Positions 33,855 through 45,568 of a stretch of 58,103 nucleotides of DNA are shown here, one piece after another. The position numbers and the translations under genes were made by a program. Under the pieces are notes generated by a model. It was not told the DNA's origin. It did not search any database and was given only the letters and a program-made list of their open reading frames with translations. The DNA is from Pseudomonadota bacterium (GTDB lineage Bacteria; Desulfobacterota; Binatia; Binatales; Binataceae), in NCBI GenBank assembly GCA_021324885.1, contig JAJPIF010000015.1, positions 1 through 58,103 of the forward strand, written 5' to 3'. Position 1 is the first letter of the stretch; each line of letters starts with the position of its first letter.

Positions 33855-35492
33855 ATGGCACTGGATCAACAAAGTCTGCCACTGGAAAATCCCGCGCAGG
33901 CGGCGCCGGCGCCATCGCACAGGCAACCGCCCTCCGACTATCCCGTCGGCAGCATCGCGGGTGCGGGCAAATGGCTGATTGCCGCCTCGGTCATGCTGGG
34001 CACGTTCATGTCCGTGATGGACGTAACCGTGGTCAACGTCGCGATGCCGCATATGATGGGCACCTTCGGCTCCGACCTGCTGACCATCACCTGGGTTTCC
34101 ACCGCCTACAGTATCGCCGAGATTATCCTGGTCACGATGAGCAGTTGGTGGACCACGCTGCTGGGCCGCAAGCGCTTCTTCCTGTTTTCGATGGTGTTGT
34201 TTCTGATCGGCTCGTTCATGGCCGGCGCCTCGCGGACGCTTACCCAGATGATCATCGCGCGCATCGTCCAGGGCATCGGCGGCGGCGGTCTGATTCCCTG
34301 CGCTCAGGCCATCGCGCGCGAGACTTTCCCGCCGGCCGAGCAGGGGATGGCGATGGCGATCTTCAGCATGGGCGTTATCCTCGCGCCGGCCCTGGGTCCG
34401 ACGTTGGGTGGATGGCTGGTCGATAACCTGAGCTGGCAGTGGGTGTTTTACATCAACCTGCCGATCGGGGTAATCGCGATCCTGATGGTCAGCACGTTCG
34501 TGCACGACCCGCCATACTTAAGGCGCGGAGTCCAGAATATCGACTGGACCGGCATCATCCTCCTGAGCATCGGGCTGAGCGCATTTCAGGTGGTGCTGGA
34601 GCGCGGCGAAGAGGTGGACTGGTTTTCCTCCAACTGGATCGTGATGGGCGCGATCACTGCGTCGGTTTCCCTGATCGGCCTGGTCGTGTGGGAGCTTTTG
34701 ACCGAGGAGCCGGTTATCAACCTGCGCCTGCTGTCCAATCCTCAACTGCGGATCGGCACTACCATGAACGCGGTAATCGGCTTCGTTTTGTTCGGTTCGA
34801 GTTTTGCCCTGCCGCAGTGGACCGAAACGCTGCTCGGCTATCCGGCCCTCCGCGCGGGACTGGTGCTGCTGCCGCGGCCGGTGACGATGATGATCATGAT
34901 GCCGATTATGGGCCGGCTGTATAACCACCTCAATCCGCGAATCCCGGTGACGCTTGGCGCCTGCCTGCAGATCTACGGGGTCTGGAGCCTGGCGCATTTC
35001 CCGCTGGGCGTGGGATTTTCGAACTTCGCGCCGATCCTGGTGCTGATGGGATTGGGGTCGTCGTGCTTCGCGGTCACCATCGGCACGATTTCGCTCAGCA
35101 CGATGCGCGCCGCCGACATGACCGGCGCCTCCGCGATTTTCACCGTCTTCCAGCGGGTGTCAGCCAACGTCGCTTACGCTTCGCTCGCAACCCTGTTGGC
35201 GCGCCGCACGCAATTTCATCACCTGAGTTTGATCGACGGGATCAATCCGTTGAACGACAACTACCGGATTGTTCGTGAGGGATTTCTTCAGCAATTCATG
35301 CGTCACGGCACGCCTGCCCAAGGCGGGGCGGTTATTTCGCTGATGAACAATATGGTGAACCGCCAGGCCACGATCATGGCCTACAATGACATCTTTATGC
35401 TGATGGCGGTGCTGTTCATCTGCGCGATGTTCCTGATTCCATTCCTGCCCAGCCGCCCGCCGCATATCCGAAGCGGCGCCGCCGCACATTGA
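33855..35492 (+). CDS. DHA2-family MFS exporter
   Basis: 545 residues from the ATG at 33855 with AAAGG four bases upstream. Fourteen or so membrane segments. TM1 motif FMSVMDVTVVNVAMPHMMGT; motif A is atypical (SSWWTTLLGRKRFF), with Trp residues where G-x-x-x-D is usual; GIGGGGLIPCAQAIARETFP; GPTLGGWLVDNLSWQWVFYI with NLPIG after it. Only moderately similar to its divergent neighbour, so not a recent duplicate. The stop lies at the start of repeat copy B. Confidence 0.9.
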   Translation: MALDQQSLPLENPAQAAPAPSHRQPPSDYPVGSIAGAGKWLIAASVMLGTFMSVMDVTVVNVAMPHMMGTFGSDLLTITWVSTAYSIAEIILVTMSSWWTTLLGRKRFFLFSMVLFLIGSFMAGASRTLTQMIIARIVQGIGGGGLIPCAQAIARETFPPAEQGMAMAIFSMGVILAPALGPTLGGWLVDNLSWQWVFYINLPIGVIAILMVSTFVHDPPYLRRGVQNIDWTGIILLSIGLSAFQVVLERGEEVDWFSSNWIVMGAITASVSLIGLVVWELLTEEPVINLRLLSNPQLRIGTTMNAVIGFVLFGSSFALPQWTETLLGYPALRAGLVLLPRPVTMMIMMPIMGRLYNHLNPRIPVTLGACLQIYGVWSLAHFPLGVGFSNFAPILVLMGLGSSCFAVTIGTISLSTMRAADMTGASAIFTVFQRVSANVAYASLATLLARRTQFHHLSLIDGINPLNDNYRIVREGFLQQFMRHGTPAQGGAVISLMNNMVNRQATIMAYNDIFMLMAVLFICAMFLIPFLPSRPPHIRSGAAAH

Positions 35493-35639
35493 GAGATGGG
35501 AAATGAGATAAGAGCGGCTCCGCAACCCCATTTTCTTCCCGACCCGCGAGCCTGTTCTGTCCCTGACGGAGGGCCGGGGTGGTCCTGTTGCTCTGCTCTC
35601 ACTTCTCGCTCCTCTTCCCTCACTTCCTTTCTTCTCTTA
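35490..35639. repeat. Dispersed intergenic inverted repeat, copy B
   Basis: Fills the gap between two convergent genes. The left part starts at the stop codon of the exporter gene (TGAGAGATGGGAAATGAG). The right arm, from 35595, reads GCTCTCACTTCTCGCTCC, then TCTTCCCTCACTTCC, and reaches the stop codon of the GMC gene. The right arm matches copies A and C. The central ~70 bases are unrelated to the others. Confidence 0.65.
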
Positions 35640-37181
35640 GCGGCCCGAGCGGATGAAATCGGCAATGCGCTCGCCAATCATCATCGTGGTCACGTTGGTA
35701 TTGGCGCGGATGCAGTCGGGCATGATCGACGCGTCGGCCACGCGCAGGTTGCGCACGCCGCGCACTTTGCCGAATTGATCCACGACCGCCATCGGATCGG
35801 ACGCCGGGCCCATCTTGCACGTCGCCGAAATATGCATACAGGTGGTGGCGTTGCGCAGCGCGAATTCGTCGAGCGCCTCGTCGCTGCTCAATTCGTGCGG
35901 CCGGGGCTCGATGCGCTCGACGGTGATCGCCTTGAAATCGGGATGCTCGCCGAGGCGGACGGCCAGGCGGATCGCCTCGCGCATCCGGCGGCGATCGAAA
36001 TCCTCGCGCAGGTAGCCGTAATCGATCAGCGGCTGCACGTCGGGATCGGGCGACTGCAGGCGCAATTCGCCGGCGCTTTGCGCCAACTCGACGGCCGGCA
36101 GGATGCGCGTTCCCACCGGCGCGAAGCGGCCCATCTCGAACTGCTGCGCGTAGGAATACATCAGCAGTTGCAGATCGTTGCGCAGGGGCGATCCCGTGGC
36201 GGTGCAGCGCAGCACCAGTTGCATCCGCGGCGCCATCGGATCGAGCGCGTAGTCCGCGCGCGTGCGCCAGGTGACATTGCAATAAACATGATCACGGAGG
36301 TTTTGCCCCACGCCGGGCAGATGGTGAACGACCGGGATTCCTGACTCACGCAACTGATCCTGCGGGCCGACTCCCGACAGCATCAGCAGATGGGGCGAGC
36401 AGATTGCCCCGGCGCTCAAGATGATTTCCTCACCTTCCACCGTAAACTTTTCGCCGCCGCTTAACACTTCGACTCCGGTGGCGCGATTGCCGTCAAACAG
36501 GATGCGCCGCACTTCGCATCGCGGCTTGATTGTAAGGTTCAGCCGATGGCGCGCCGGGTTGAGATAGCCGATCGCGGTGCTCCAGCGGACAGAGTCGACG
36601 TTGTTAAGTGGCGCGGGTCCGATTCCGGTGCCCTGCGGATGGTTGAAGTCGGGGCAGTCGGGAAACCCCTCGGCTCGGCACGCATTATAAAACGCGCGCT
36701 GATCGGGCAGCCATTCCTCGCGCTTGAAGCGCCGCACGATAATCGGGCCGCTTGAGCCATGGAAGTCATCTCCGCCAAAATCCCGGTCGGCCTCCAGCTT
36801 GCGCAAGAACGGCAGGCATGCCGCGAACGTCCACTGATCGTTGCCCCTCGCCGCCCATGAATCGAAGTCTTCCGGGATGCCGCGCAGGAAGACCTGGCCG
36901 TTGACGGAGCTGCCGCCGCCGGTCAGCCGTCCCGCCGGCACCATCATCGGCGGCGCCTGTTCCGTGGCCTTGGCCGTGAACCAGCGCACGTGCTGGTCGT
37001 TGACCATCACGTCGGCGGCGGTGGCGTAACCGTACTTGACGTCGTCGGGCAGATGCTCCAAATCGGGATAGTCGGGTCCGGCTTCTATCAGCAGCACCGA
37101 ACGACGCGGATCTTCGGAAAGTCGCGCGGCGACGATCGCGCCCGCCGACCCCGCCCCCACCACGATATGGTCGTACTTCAT
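35637..37181 (-). CDS. GMC-family FAD oxidoreductase (choline dehydrogenase-like)
   Basis: 514 residues; ATG at 37181 with AGGAC upstream. ADP-binding VVGAGSAGAIVAARLSED and EAG at the N terminus, the GMC signature around GRLTGGGSSVNGQVFLRGIP, and the second signature GAICSPHLLMLSGVGP. Active-site His450 lies in CMHISATCKMG and Asn496 in ANTNVTTMMIGE. Oxidises a primary alcohol or similar substrate. It is followed by a SnoaL-like gene upstream on the same strand (spacing 66 bases), so they may be cotranscribed. Substrate unknown. Confidence 0.9.
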   Translation of the reverse strand: MKYDHIVVGAGSAGAIVAARLSEDPRRSVLLIEAGPDYPDLEHLPDDVKYGYATAADVMVNDQHVRWFTAKATEQAPPMMVPAGRLTGGGSSVNGQVFLRGIPEDFDSWAARGNDQWTFAACLPFLRKLEADRDFGGDDFHGSSGPIIVRRFKREEWLPDQRAFYNACRAEGFPDCPDFNHPQGTGIGPAPLNNVDSVRWSTAIGYLNPARHRLNLTIKPRCEVRRILFDGNRATGVEVLSGGEKFTVEGEEIILSAGAICSPHLLMLSGVGPQDQLRESGIPVVHHLPGVGQNLRDHVYCNVTWRTRADYALDPMAPRMQLVLRCTATGSPLRNDLQLLMYSYAQQFEMGRFAPVGTRILPAVELAQSAGELRLQSPDPDVQPLIDYGYLREDFDRRRMREAIRLAVRLGEHPDFKAITVERIEPRPHELSSDEALDEFALRNATTCMHISATCKMGPASDPMAVVDQFGKVRGVRNLRVADASIMPDCIRANTNVTTMMIGERIADFIRSGR

Positions 37182-37247
37182 CTTGTCCTGTTCAAACTCC
37201 AGGGACCCGCTGGAAAGCCTCCGGCAACATGTCCGCTCAGTTGCAAA

Positions 37248-37637
37248 TCAGGGCCGGAACACTTCGGACGCGTACAGGAAATCGCAGTATTCCTTGCCGG
37301 TCTGGATCTTCCCGTCCCGGACGATGAACAGGAAATGGTAGAGGTTTTCGTAGGTTTTGCCGCTCTTCAGTTTGGCATAGCCCTGCGCCTCGACCGCGAC
37401 CCGATCTCCCTCGGCGGTGACGCCAGTGACCGTGAACTTGACCGGCGCCTCGAAACGGGCGGTGTTCTGTTCGATGATCTTGAGCAATTCGGCCTTGGAC
37501 TTGCTCCCGCCCATCGCGCCTTTGGCCATGATCATCCACTGGGCGGAATCGGCGAAGCGGTCGAAGGCGCGGGGATTTCCGGCCGACCGATCCTCGAAAT
37601 AACCCAGCACGATTTTTTTGTTTTCTTCGGTACTCAT
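37248..37637 (-). CDS. SnoaL/NTF2-like protein
   Basis: 129 residues. The alpha+beta cone pattern is visible: helices ENKKIVLGYFEDRSAG and NPRAFDRFADSAQWMIM, then strands VKFTVTGVTAEGDRVAVEAQ, YHFLFIVRDGKIQTGKEYCD. Such proteins bind small hydrophobic molecules and include isomerases and cyclases; this one lacks a feature that fixes its role. It lies upstream of the GMC gene on the same strand. Confidence 0.8.
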   Translation of the reverse strand: MSTEENKKIVLGYFEDRSAGNPRAFDRFADSAQWMIMAKGAMGGSKSKAELLKIIEQNTARFEAPVKFTVTGVTAEGDRVAVEAQGYAKLKSGKTYENLYHFLFIVRDGKIQTGKEYCDFLYASEVFRP

Positions 37638-37764
37638 AGCGCCTAACCATATTGCGGCCTCAGCGCAACGGCAAGGCCGCGGCCGGAGCGGCGTTTCGCG
37701 GCCGCCGCTGATGATTTAGAATTAAGGCGCATTAACCAAGCGAGGTTGATCGAATTCTAATCCG

Positions 37765-40200
<2,436 letters not shown>

Positions 40201-40332
40201 ACTGAACACCGCGATTTTGCGGCTGCTGTTTTTCAGAGTAGGGAGCAGAGAGATTTTTTCGGGTCACATCGCTGCGAGCGAGCGGAGTATTAAATAGCTT
40301 ATTAACTTTATTGGCGACAACGGAGAATTGCC

Positions 40333-41013
40333 ATGAGCCTTAACCTGATCCCGCCGAACGATTTCGCCGCTTCTGAGGAAACGGCCACCGAGTATCTGCA
40401 TTCGGTGCTGGATGGCGCCGTTGCCAACGGCCGTCATGCTTCAACGGCGCGCCGGCCGCAGGCTGCGGTCGGGATGCTCGCTTCGCCAGCCCTCGGACCT
40501 CTGCTCGGACCTCTGATGGTAGCGGTCAGCGCCCAGGGCATCGTGCTGATCCATTTCCTGCACCAGGAGCCCGATTTCGCAAATGCGCTAGGCCGGTTGC
40601 GGCGGCGCTTCGATCCCGTGATTGACCACAAAGCGGTGGCTATCGTTGGCCAGGAATTGCGTCGTTTTATGTCCGGAGACGAAACCGCCCTGCGCAGCAA
40701 ACCGGACCTGAGCCTCGTCAACGGCGCGTTCCAGCGCAAGGTCCTCGATCGTCTGTTGCAGGTCGGGCGCGGTTCGACCGTCACCTACTCCTGGTTGGCG
40801 GCCGCGGTGAAAGCTCCTGGCGCGGCCCGCGCGGTTGGCACGGCAATGCACGACAATCCGATTCCCATCTACGTTCCCTGCCATCGGGTAGTCCGTTCCG
40901 ATCTAAGCCTCGGCGGCTACGGCGGCGGCCTGGAGCTGAAGCGCAGGCTGCTGGAACTGGAAGGCATCGCATTCGACGCGAAAGGACGGCTGGCGCGGGC
41001 AAGCGGTGAGTAG
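40333..41013 (+). CDS. ogt: Methylated-DNA--protein-cysteine methyltransferase
   Basis: 226 residues. The C-terminal AGT domain is complete: helix-turn-helix region (VLDRLLQVGRGSTVTYSWLA), the Asn/Arg segment RAVGTAMHDNPIPIYVPCHR with acceptor Cys183, and GGYGGGLELKRRLLELEG. It removes alkyl groups from O6-guanine by a suicide transfer. The N-terminal ~55 residues are extra and low in similarity to the core. It converges on a 2OG-Fe(II) oxygenase gene across repeat copy C. Its stop codon TAG lies in the repeat's left arm. Confidence 0.9.
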   Translation: MSLNLIPPNDFAASEETATEYLHSVLDGAVANGRHASTARRPQAAVGMLASPALGPLLGPLMVAVSAQGIVLIHFLHQEPDFANALGRLRRRFDPVIDHKAVAIVGQELRRFMSGDETALRSKPDLSLVNGAFQRKVLDRLLQVGRGSTVTYSWLAAAVKAPGAARAVGTAMHDNPIPIYVPCHRVVRSDLSLGGYGGGLELKRRLLELEGIAFDAKGRLARASGE

Positions 41014-41170
41014 TGAGGAAATAGCAGTAAAGCAACGGTGGTGAGAAGCGAGAGGCGGAAATGGAATATTTCTGCCTTTCCCTTTCAGGGAAGCTGCCGG
41101 CGGTTGGATTTCTCCATTTTCTTTTCCTCCGCTCTCACTGCTCACTCCTTTTCCCTCACTACTCACTCTT
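41006..41170. repeat. Dispersed intergenic inverted repeat, copy C
   Basis: The left arm GTGAGTAGTGAGG (41006-41018) contains the ogt stop codon. A second block, GCGAGAGGCGGAAATGGAA, matches copy A. The right arm, from 41131, is GCTCTCACTGCTCACTCC, then TTTTCCCTCACTACTCAC. The arms can pair to a long imperfect hairpin. It lies between convergent genes. Confidence 0.7.
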
Positions 41171-41183
41171 CCTGTCCCCCTGA

Positions 41184-41888
41184 CTAAGCCGCGTTGTGGA
41201 AGATAATGCCCAGCGTGTATCTCATTCCGCTGCGCACGGTGCTCACGCCATGGCGGATGCGCGCGCGGTAGTACCCGCGCCGGCCATGGATCGGGCGGAA
41301 GTTGGAGGGAAAGATCACGGCCTCGCCGATTTCGAGCGTGATTGCGGAGCATCGGGCTTGCGAACGCGGGCGATCCTCGAGCAGGAGAAATTCGCCGCCG
41401 CTGTAATCGGTTTCGCGCCGGCTCAGCGCGATTGTGATTTGGAGCGGGAATACCTCGTCGCCGTAGATGTCCTGATGCATGCAGTTGTAGCCGCTTGCTT
41501 CGTAGCGCAGCATCAGCGGCGTCGGTTTGGTCTGGCCGCGCTCGGCGCAATAGCGCAGGTAATCGGCAAGCTCAGGCGGCAGCGGCCGGGCTGAGGCGTC
41601 GAGCGCAAGCATCCAGCGGTTGGCGATCGGGACGAGATGGCGATAGAAGGCGGCGCGCAATTGCTGGACCTGCGCCGGCAGCGGATCGGCGAAGTACTTG
41701 TACTCACCAACGCCGAAGCGCAACCGCGCCATGTCGATCTTTTTACGAAAACGCTCCCGCTGCGCATACAGGCCAATCAACTCCGCGCAATGGCGCGCAG
41801 GCAGGATCGGCGGCGTGACTGCGTAACCATCCGCATCGAGCGAGTCCGCCAGACGCCCCCAGTCCAGCCGCTCGACCCGTTGCTTCAT
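41184..41888 (-). CDS. 2OG-Fe(II) dioxygenase (COG3826-like)
   Basis: About 234 residues from the first ATG at 41888; a TTG at 41945 would add 19 residues, but the conserved part begins at RLDWGRLADSLDADGYAV. The iron ligands are His138 and Asp140 (CMHQDIYG) and His213 (IRHGVST), with Arg223 (GMRYTLG) to bind 2-oxoglutarate. The region FRKKIDMARLRFGVGEYKYF is typical of a subfamily often met beside alkylation-repair genes, and here the neighbour is ogt. A repair role is inferred from context only. Confidence 0.85.
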   Translation of the reverse strand: MKQRVERLDWGRLADSLDADGYAVTPPILPARHCAELIGLYAQRERFRKKIDMARLRFGVGEYKYFADPLPAQVQQLRAAFYRHLVPIANRWMLALDASARPLPPELADYLRYCAERGQTKPTPLMLRYEASGYNCMHQDIYGDEVFPLQITIALSRRETDYSGGEFLLLEDRPRSQARCSAITLEIGEAVIFPSNFRPIHGRRGYYRARIRHGVSTVRSGMRYTLGIIFHNAA

Positions 41889-41959
41889 ATCAAAGTGGCT
41901 GCGTGAGATGGGTTTCCCGGCGGTCGTGTCCGTTGGTCCTTTCAAAAGCGCACTGGCGT

Positions 41960-42982
41960 TCAGTCCTGATTGAGCGTCCGGCGCAGCGCGCCGACTGAAT
42001 CGAAAATTCCCTGCGGCAGATTCAGGGTGCCGGCGACATTGGAATAGGGAAAGCGGCGCACGTTGATATGCGCGTGAAGCGGCATTCCGGCCGCCTGATG
42101 GATTTCGTAGTCCAGCGGTATCGGTCCGATGAATCTCAGGATTCGGTGCATCGCGCGGGCGAACGCGCTCAGCCCGGCGGGGTCCAGTTGATGCAGCAAT
42201 CCACGATGATGCGGCATTACCACGTCATAGCTGCGGGGGAAGATGCCAATCGGGCTCGCGTAACTGACGACCTCCGGGCCGCTGTCGATGGTCAGGCCAA
42301 GCTGGTCCATCAAGCCGATCAGGTCGTCCCACAGCCGCGGCTCCGAGCGCAACAGCCGCAGTTCGACCTCCAGCACGGGCAGATTCACCGGCGAGCCGAT
42401 GATCTGCTGATGGATATGCGGCTGCGAAGCGCCCGATTCCGGCCCCTGATTTTTGCGCACCACCACCGATTGCACGGCGGGATTGCTCAGGGAGCGCTCG
42501 ACCACCTGCGCGTTTACCTCCATCAGGCGGACGAATTGCTGCTCGCCGATCGCGCCGGTGAACAGCAACTCGCTGGGACCGCGCGCGTCCGGCAGGAAGT
42601 GGCGCGAATCCTCGACTACCACGTATGACTCGTTTTGTCCGCCGGTCAGCTCGGCCGGGATGCGCGGGAACAGATTGTTGAAGACGCGAATCGTCCAGGG
42701 GCATGCCGGATCGCCGGGCCAGTGCGGAATTTCACCAGGGGGCACGCGGATTATTTCGGAGGGCGCTTTGGACTCATTGCCGGGACAGAACGGACAAACG
42801 GCCAACGCCCGCGCCATCCGCTCCCGGTCCGATTGGCTCGGCGGCGGCGGCGAAAGGCTGTGCGCCCCGAGCGTGAAAGCGAAGCTTTTGTCGCGCAGAT
42901 CGACGATGTAGGAAATCGCCCCGGTAAACGGGTTCTTGATCCAGACCAAAGCGCCGGCGCGCAGCTCGTATTCGATCGGCAT
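41960..42982 (-). CDS. Galactose-1-phosphate uridylyltransferase-like nucleotidyltransferase
   Basis: 340 residues. The first zinc pair CPFC (63-66) with GNE, and the active-site segment NQGPESGASQPHIHQQI (from Asn178) are clear GalT-superfamily features. The catalytic motif is His189-Ile190-His191 followed by Gln-Gln, where GalT has HPHGQ. His191 is the expected nucleophile. PHHRGLLHQL and HAHINVRRFPYSN are further HIT-fold segments. No galK or galE is near. It may use a different sugar phosphate or nucleotide. Confidence 0.75.
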   Translation of the reverse strand: MPIEYELRAGALVWIKNPFTGAISYIVDLRDKSFAFTLGAHSLSPPPPSQSDRERMARALAVCPFCPGNESKAPSEIIRVPPGEIPHWPGDPACPWTIRVFNNLFPRIPAELTGGQNESYVVVEDSRHFLPDARGPSELLFTGAIGEQQFVRLMEVNAQVVERSLSNPAVQSVVVRKNQGPESGASQPHIHQQIIGSPVNLPVLEVELRLLRSEPRLWDDLIGLMDQLGLTIDSGPEVVSYASPIGIFPRSYDVVMPHHRGLLHQLDPAGLSAFARAMHRILRFIGPIPLDYEIHQAAGMPLHAHINVRRFPYSNVAGTLNLPQGIFDSVGALRRTLNQD

Positions 42983-43170
42983 GATCTTACCGAATCACTT
43001 TTAAGCATCGGCGCACGCCTGATTCAATGAACACGGCTGAGGCGGCGTGATCGCTTGCTCCACGAACCGGAGTTCCAACTCGCCGCCGAGATTGGGCGGA
43101 TGCGCAAGGCGCGCGGCGATTCTGATCAACAGCGCCCTGCAGGGAATGATCGAATCGCAGGCGCGTGCGG

Positions 43171-43605
43171 CTATTTGAGGCCGACGAGATAAATTGCAAG
43201 GGCGACGAACAGCATCACCGCCGCCGTCGTAAACCATCGGCTGGTCAGCGGCTCCCGGTCTTCGATCACTTCCGGCACCGGATCGCCAAATCTTTCCAGC
43301 GGCTGGATTGCGCGCAGAAAACGGCCCGACAGCACGCTTGCCTGAAGCCCCAGGAAATCGGCGTAGCTGCGCACAAAGGGCAGCAGATACAGTTCATCTG
43401 CAATCGCGCCGTAGTCGTTGGACTCAAGCATCGTCAGATACCGGGCGGGGATTCTGATCCGTTGCGCGACTTCCCCGATGGTCAGCTCCCGCGATTCGCG
43501 CGCCGAGCGCAGGATTGCGCCCACGCTGCGCAATTTTTCCGGTTGGCCGTCCGCGTCACCGCCGGTCTGTTTGTGATCGACATCGTTGCTTAGCATCGGT
43601 TTCAT
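43171..43605 (-). CDS. Short RodZ-like helix-turn-helix membrane protein
   Basis: About 144 residues; ATG at 43605 (a GTG precedes it and an ATG follows at 43593). Residues of about 28-100 form a RodZ-type HTH domain (GAILRSARESRELTIGEVAQ; RIRIPARYLTMLESNDYGAI; LYLLPFVRSYADFLGL). A single membrane segment ends the protein (WFTTAAVMLFVALAIYLVGL). The periplasmic part normally found in RodZ is absent. RodZ links MreB to the cell wall; whether this short form does is unknown. Confidence 0.8.
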   Translation of the reverse strand: MKPMLSNDVDHKQTGGDADGQPEKLRSVGAILRSARESRELTIGEVAQRIRIPARYLTMLESNDYGAIADELYLLPFVRSYADFLGLQASVLSGRFLRAIQPLERFGDPVPEVIEDREPLTSRWFTTAAVMLFVALAIYLVGLK

Positions 43606-43783
43606 CACTCAAAAGCGTAACGACTGCCCGCCTGTGCAACTGTTAATCCTGGCCCGGAACTTGAGTGACAAAAGATTGGAACCGCCTCGGCTCCTCCCGT
43701 CCACCTCTTCCGCGACCGCCATCCTCCGAACCACAACGCGTCTATTGTGCACAAAAAAGGCTCAATGTCCAAGAAACCAGGGC

Positions 43784-45496
43784 TTATTTTGTGACAATCT
43801 GACCGGCTGGCGGCTGATTCGTAACGGCCAGCTTTTTGCCCTCCGCGCCGATTCGGCGCGGTGCCGGCGCCAACATCGCCGCGACCCGCGCGAAATCACG
43901 CCGGTTGATCACCAAAATCGTGCATGCCCCCGAATTCCAGCGCTCCTGCAGCGCCCGGTCGCTGACGATAAAGCTGGGCGCGGCGTCGGCGCTCCAACTC
44001 CACGGCGCCAACTCTCCGCGGTAACCCACCAGGGCCTCGCGCTTTCCCGTATAAAACGGCAGCGCCTGCACGTGATGGCGATAGGAAGCGATGACGCATC
44101 CGGGCCGCAGTTCGCCAGCGATCTGCGCCGCCAGCATTCGATAGGAGTTCAAGGGGGCGGAGTCCTGGCGCGCCTTAACCATCGTGGCCAGCACCACGAC
44201 CATGCTCAACGCAATCGCGCCCACGGTGGCAATGGTGCCGGCGGCGATGCGCCACAGGGCGAATGCAATTATCGCCCCCAGCGCCATCGCGCTTACCCCG
44301 ACAATCAGGTCGGACCGCAGCGCGGCTACCCGGCGCAGGTCCCGGATCATTGGCGCTGCCGCCAGCGCCGCCGCGAGCACGAGGATGTCTACCGCGGCGA
44401 TCCCTGAAAGGAGGCGCGAGACCGCGCGAGGATCGATTCGGGGCAACCGGCTGATACCGTAGCCGGCCACAATCGCGGCGGCTGGAATCGCCGGCAGAAT
44501 GTAGGATCCCAGCTTGGATCGGGGAATGGAAAAGAACACGAACACCACCGCAAACCAGATCAGCGCGAATAGCAATGCGTTTCGATGGCGCTGATAATCC
44601 GGATCGTCGCCGGACCCGGACGGCCGCCGCAAGCTCCCGACCATCGCGATCGGAACAAAGCAGATCCAGGGCCACATCCCGGCCGCCGTCACCACGAAGA
44701 AAAAGTACGGTCCCCAGGCGTGCTCGGTGCTCTCGGCATAGCGTTGGATATGTTCGTGGATAAAAAAGAATCTCAGAAAGCCGGGGTTACGCCATGACAC
44801 TGCCGCAAACCAGGGCAGGTTGAGCGCGGCCACAATCAGCGCGCATCCCAGCCATGGCACCTGCCCAAGTTCTCTGCCGCGCTTGCCTGCGAGCAGGTAA
44901 ATCAGACCGATTCCGCCGCACAGCACGAGGGCGACCGGACCCTTGGTTAACGTTCCGAGACCGGCGAACAGCGCAGCCATATAGAGCCATTTGCGCCCGT
45001 CACGCAGGGTTTCCTTGCGCGTTGCCGCATAAATGCAGGCCAAGGCCGCGGTGACGAACATCGAAAGGACGGGGTCCAGGGTCAAAAACCGGCTGAAGCC
45101 GAAAAATATCGGGCTCAGCGCCAGGCAAAGCGCGGCCCAGATGCCGGCCGACAGACCAAACATCGATTCGGCCAGCACTTCGACCATCGCAATCTGCGCG
45201 ATACTGGCCAGCGCGATCGGTAGCCGCACCGCGGTCTCATTGCGGCCCAGAATCCGGATCGAAGCCGCGGTTGTCCAGTAAACCAGCGGCGGCTTTTCGA
45301 AGTACCGCACCCAGTCGTCGCGGGGGGTGATGTAATCGCCGCTGACCAGCATCTCGCGCGCGATCTCGGCGTAACGTCCCTCATCCGGCTCCCACAAAGC
45401 GGCGGCGCCCAGACGCGGAAGATAAAGCGCGCATGCGATGATTACGCACAGCACCACAGGCGCCCATCGGCTACGCAACCAAATCACGAGGACCAA
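43784..45496 (-). CDS. Glycosyltransferase family 39-type membrane protein (ArnT-like)
   Basis: Up to 570 residues; the first codon is TTG at 45496, and a GTG three codons later is possible. Twelve or so membrane segments. The periplasmic DE motif of GT-C enzymes is seen at Asp38-Glu39 (LWEPDEGRYAEIAREML), followed by YFEKPPLVYW, typical of ArnT/PMT-like proteins. The C-terminal ~130 residues form a soluble part. It would move a sugar from a lipid carrier to lipid A, protein or a polymer. Divergent from glcE. Confidence 0.85.
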   Translation of the reverse strand: MVLVIWLRSRWAPVVLCVIIACALYLPRLGAAALWEPDEGRYAEIAREMLVSGDYITPRDDWVRYFEKPPLVYWTTAASIRILGRNETAVRLPIALASIAQIAMVEVLAESMFGLSAGIWAALCLALSPIFFGFSRFLTLDPVLSMFVTAALACIYAATRKETLRDGRKWLYMAALFAGLGTLTKGPVALVLCGGIGLIYLLAGKRGRELGQVPWLGCALIVAALNLPWFAAVSWRNPGFLRFFFIHEHIQRYAESTEHAWGPYFFFVVTAAGMWPWICFVPIAMVGSLRRPSGSGDDPDYQRHRNALLFALIWFAVVFVFFSIPRSKLGSYILPAIPAAAIVAGYGISRLPRIDPRAVSRLLSGIAAVDILVLAAALAAAPMIRDLRRVAALRSDLIVGVSAMALGAIIAFALWRIAAGTIATVGAIALSMVVVLATMVKARQDSAPLNSYRMLAAQIAGELRPGCVIASYRHHVQALPFYTGKREALVGYRGELAPWSWSADAAPSFIVSDRALQERWNSGACTILVINRRDFARVAAMLAPAPRRIGAEGKKLAVTNQPPAGQIVTK

Positions 45497-45568
45497 GTTT
45501 CTAGACCGCGATGCACACAGTCAACCGGGCCGGCGCCCGCATAGCCGGCTTTTGTCCTGAGATGGCTG

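Noticed and set aside
33855-35492. The two divergent exporters as a recent tandem duplication
   Set aside because: They share only family motifs, and their motif A and N-terminal regions differ strongly.
40230-40290. A fourth copy of the dispersed repeat after leuS (GAGTAGGGAGCAGAGAG)
   Set aside because: Only a short part of the left arm is similar and no right arm follows, so it may be chance or a decayed fragment.
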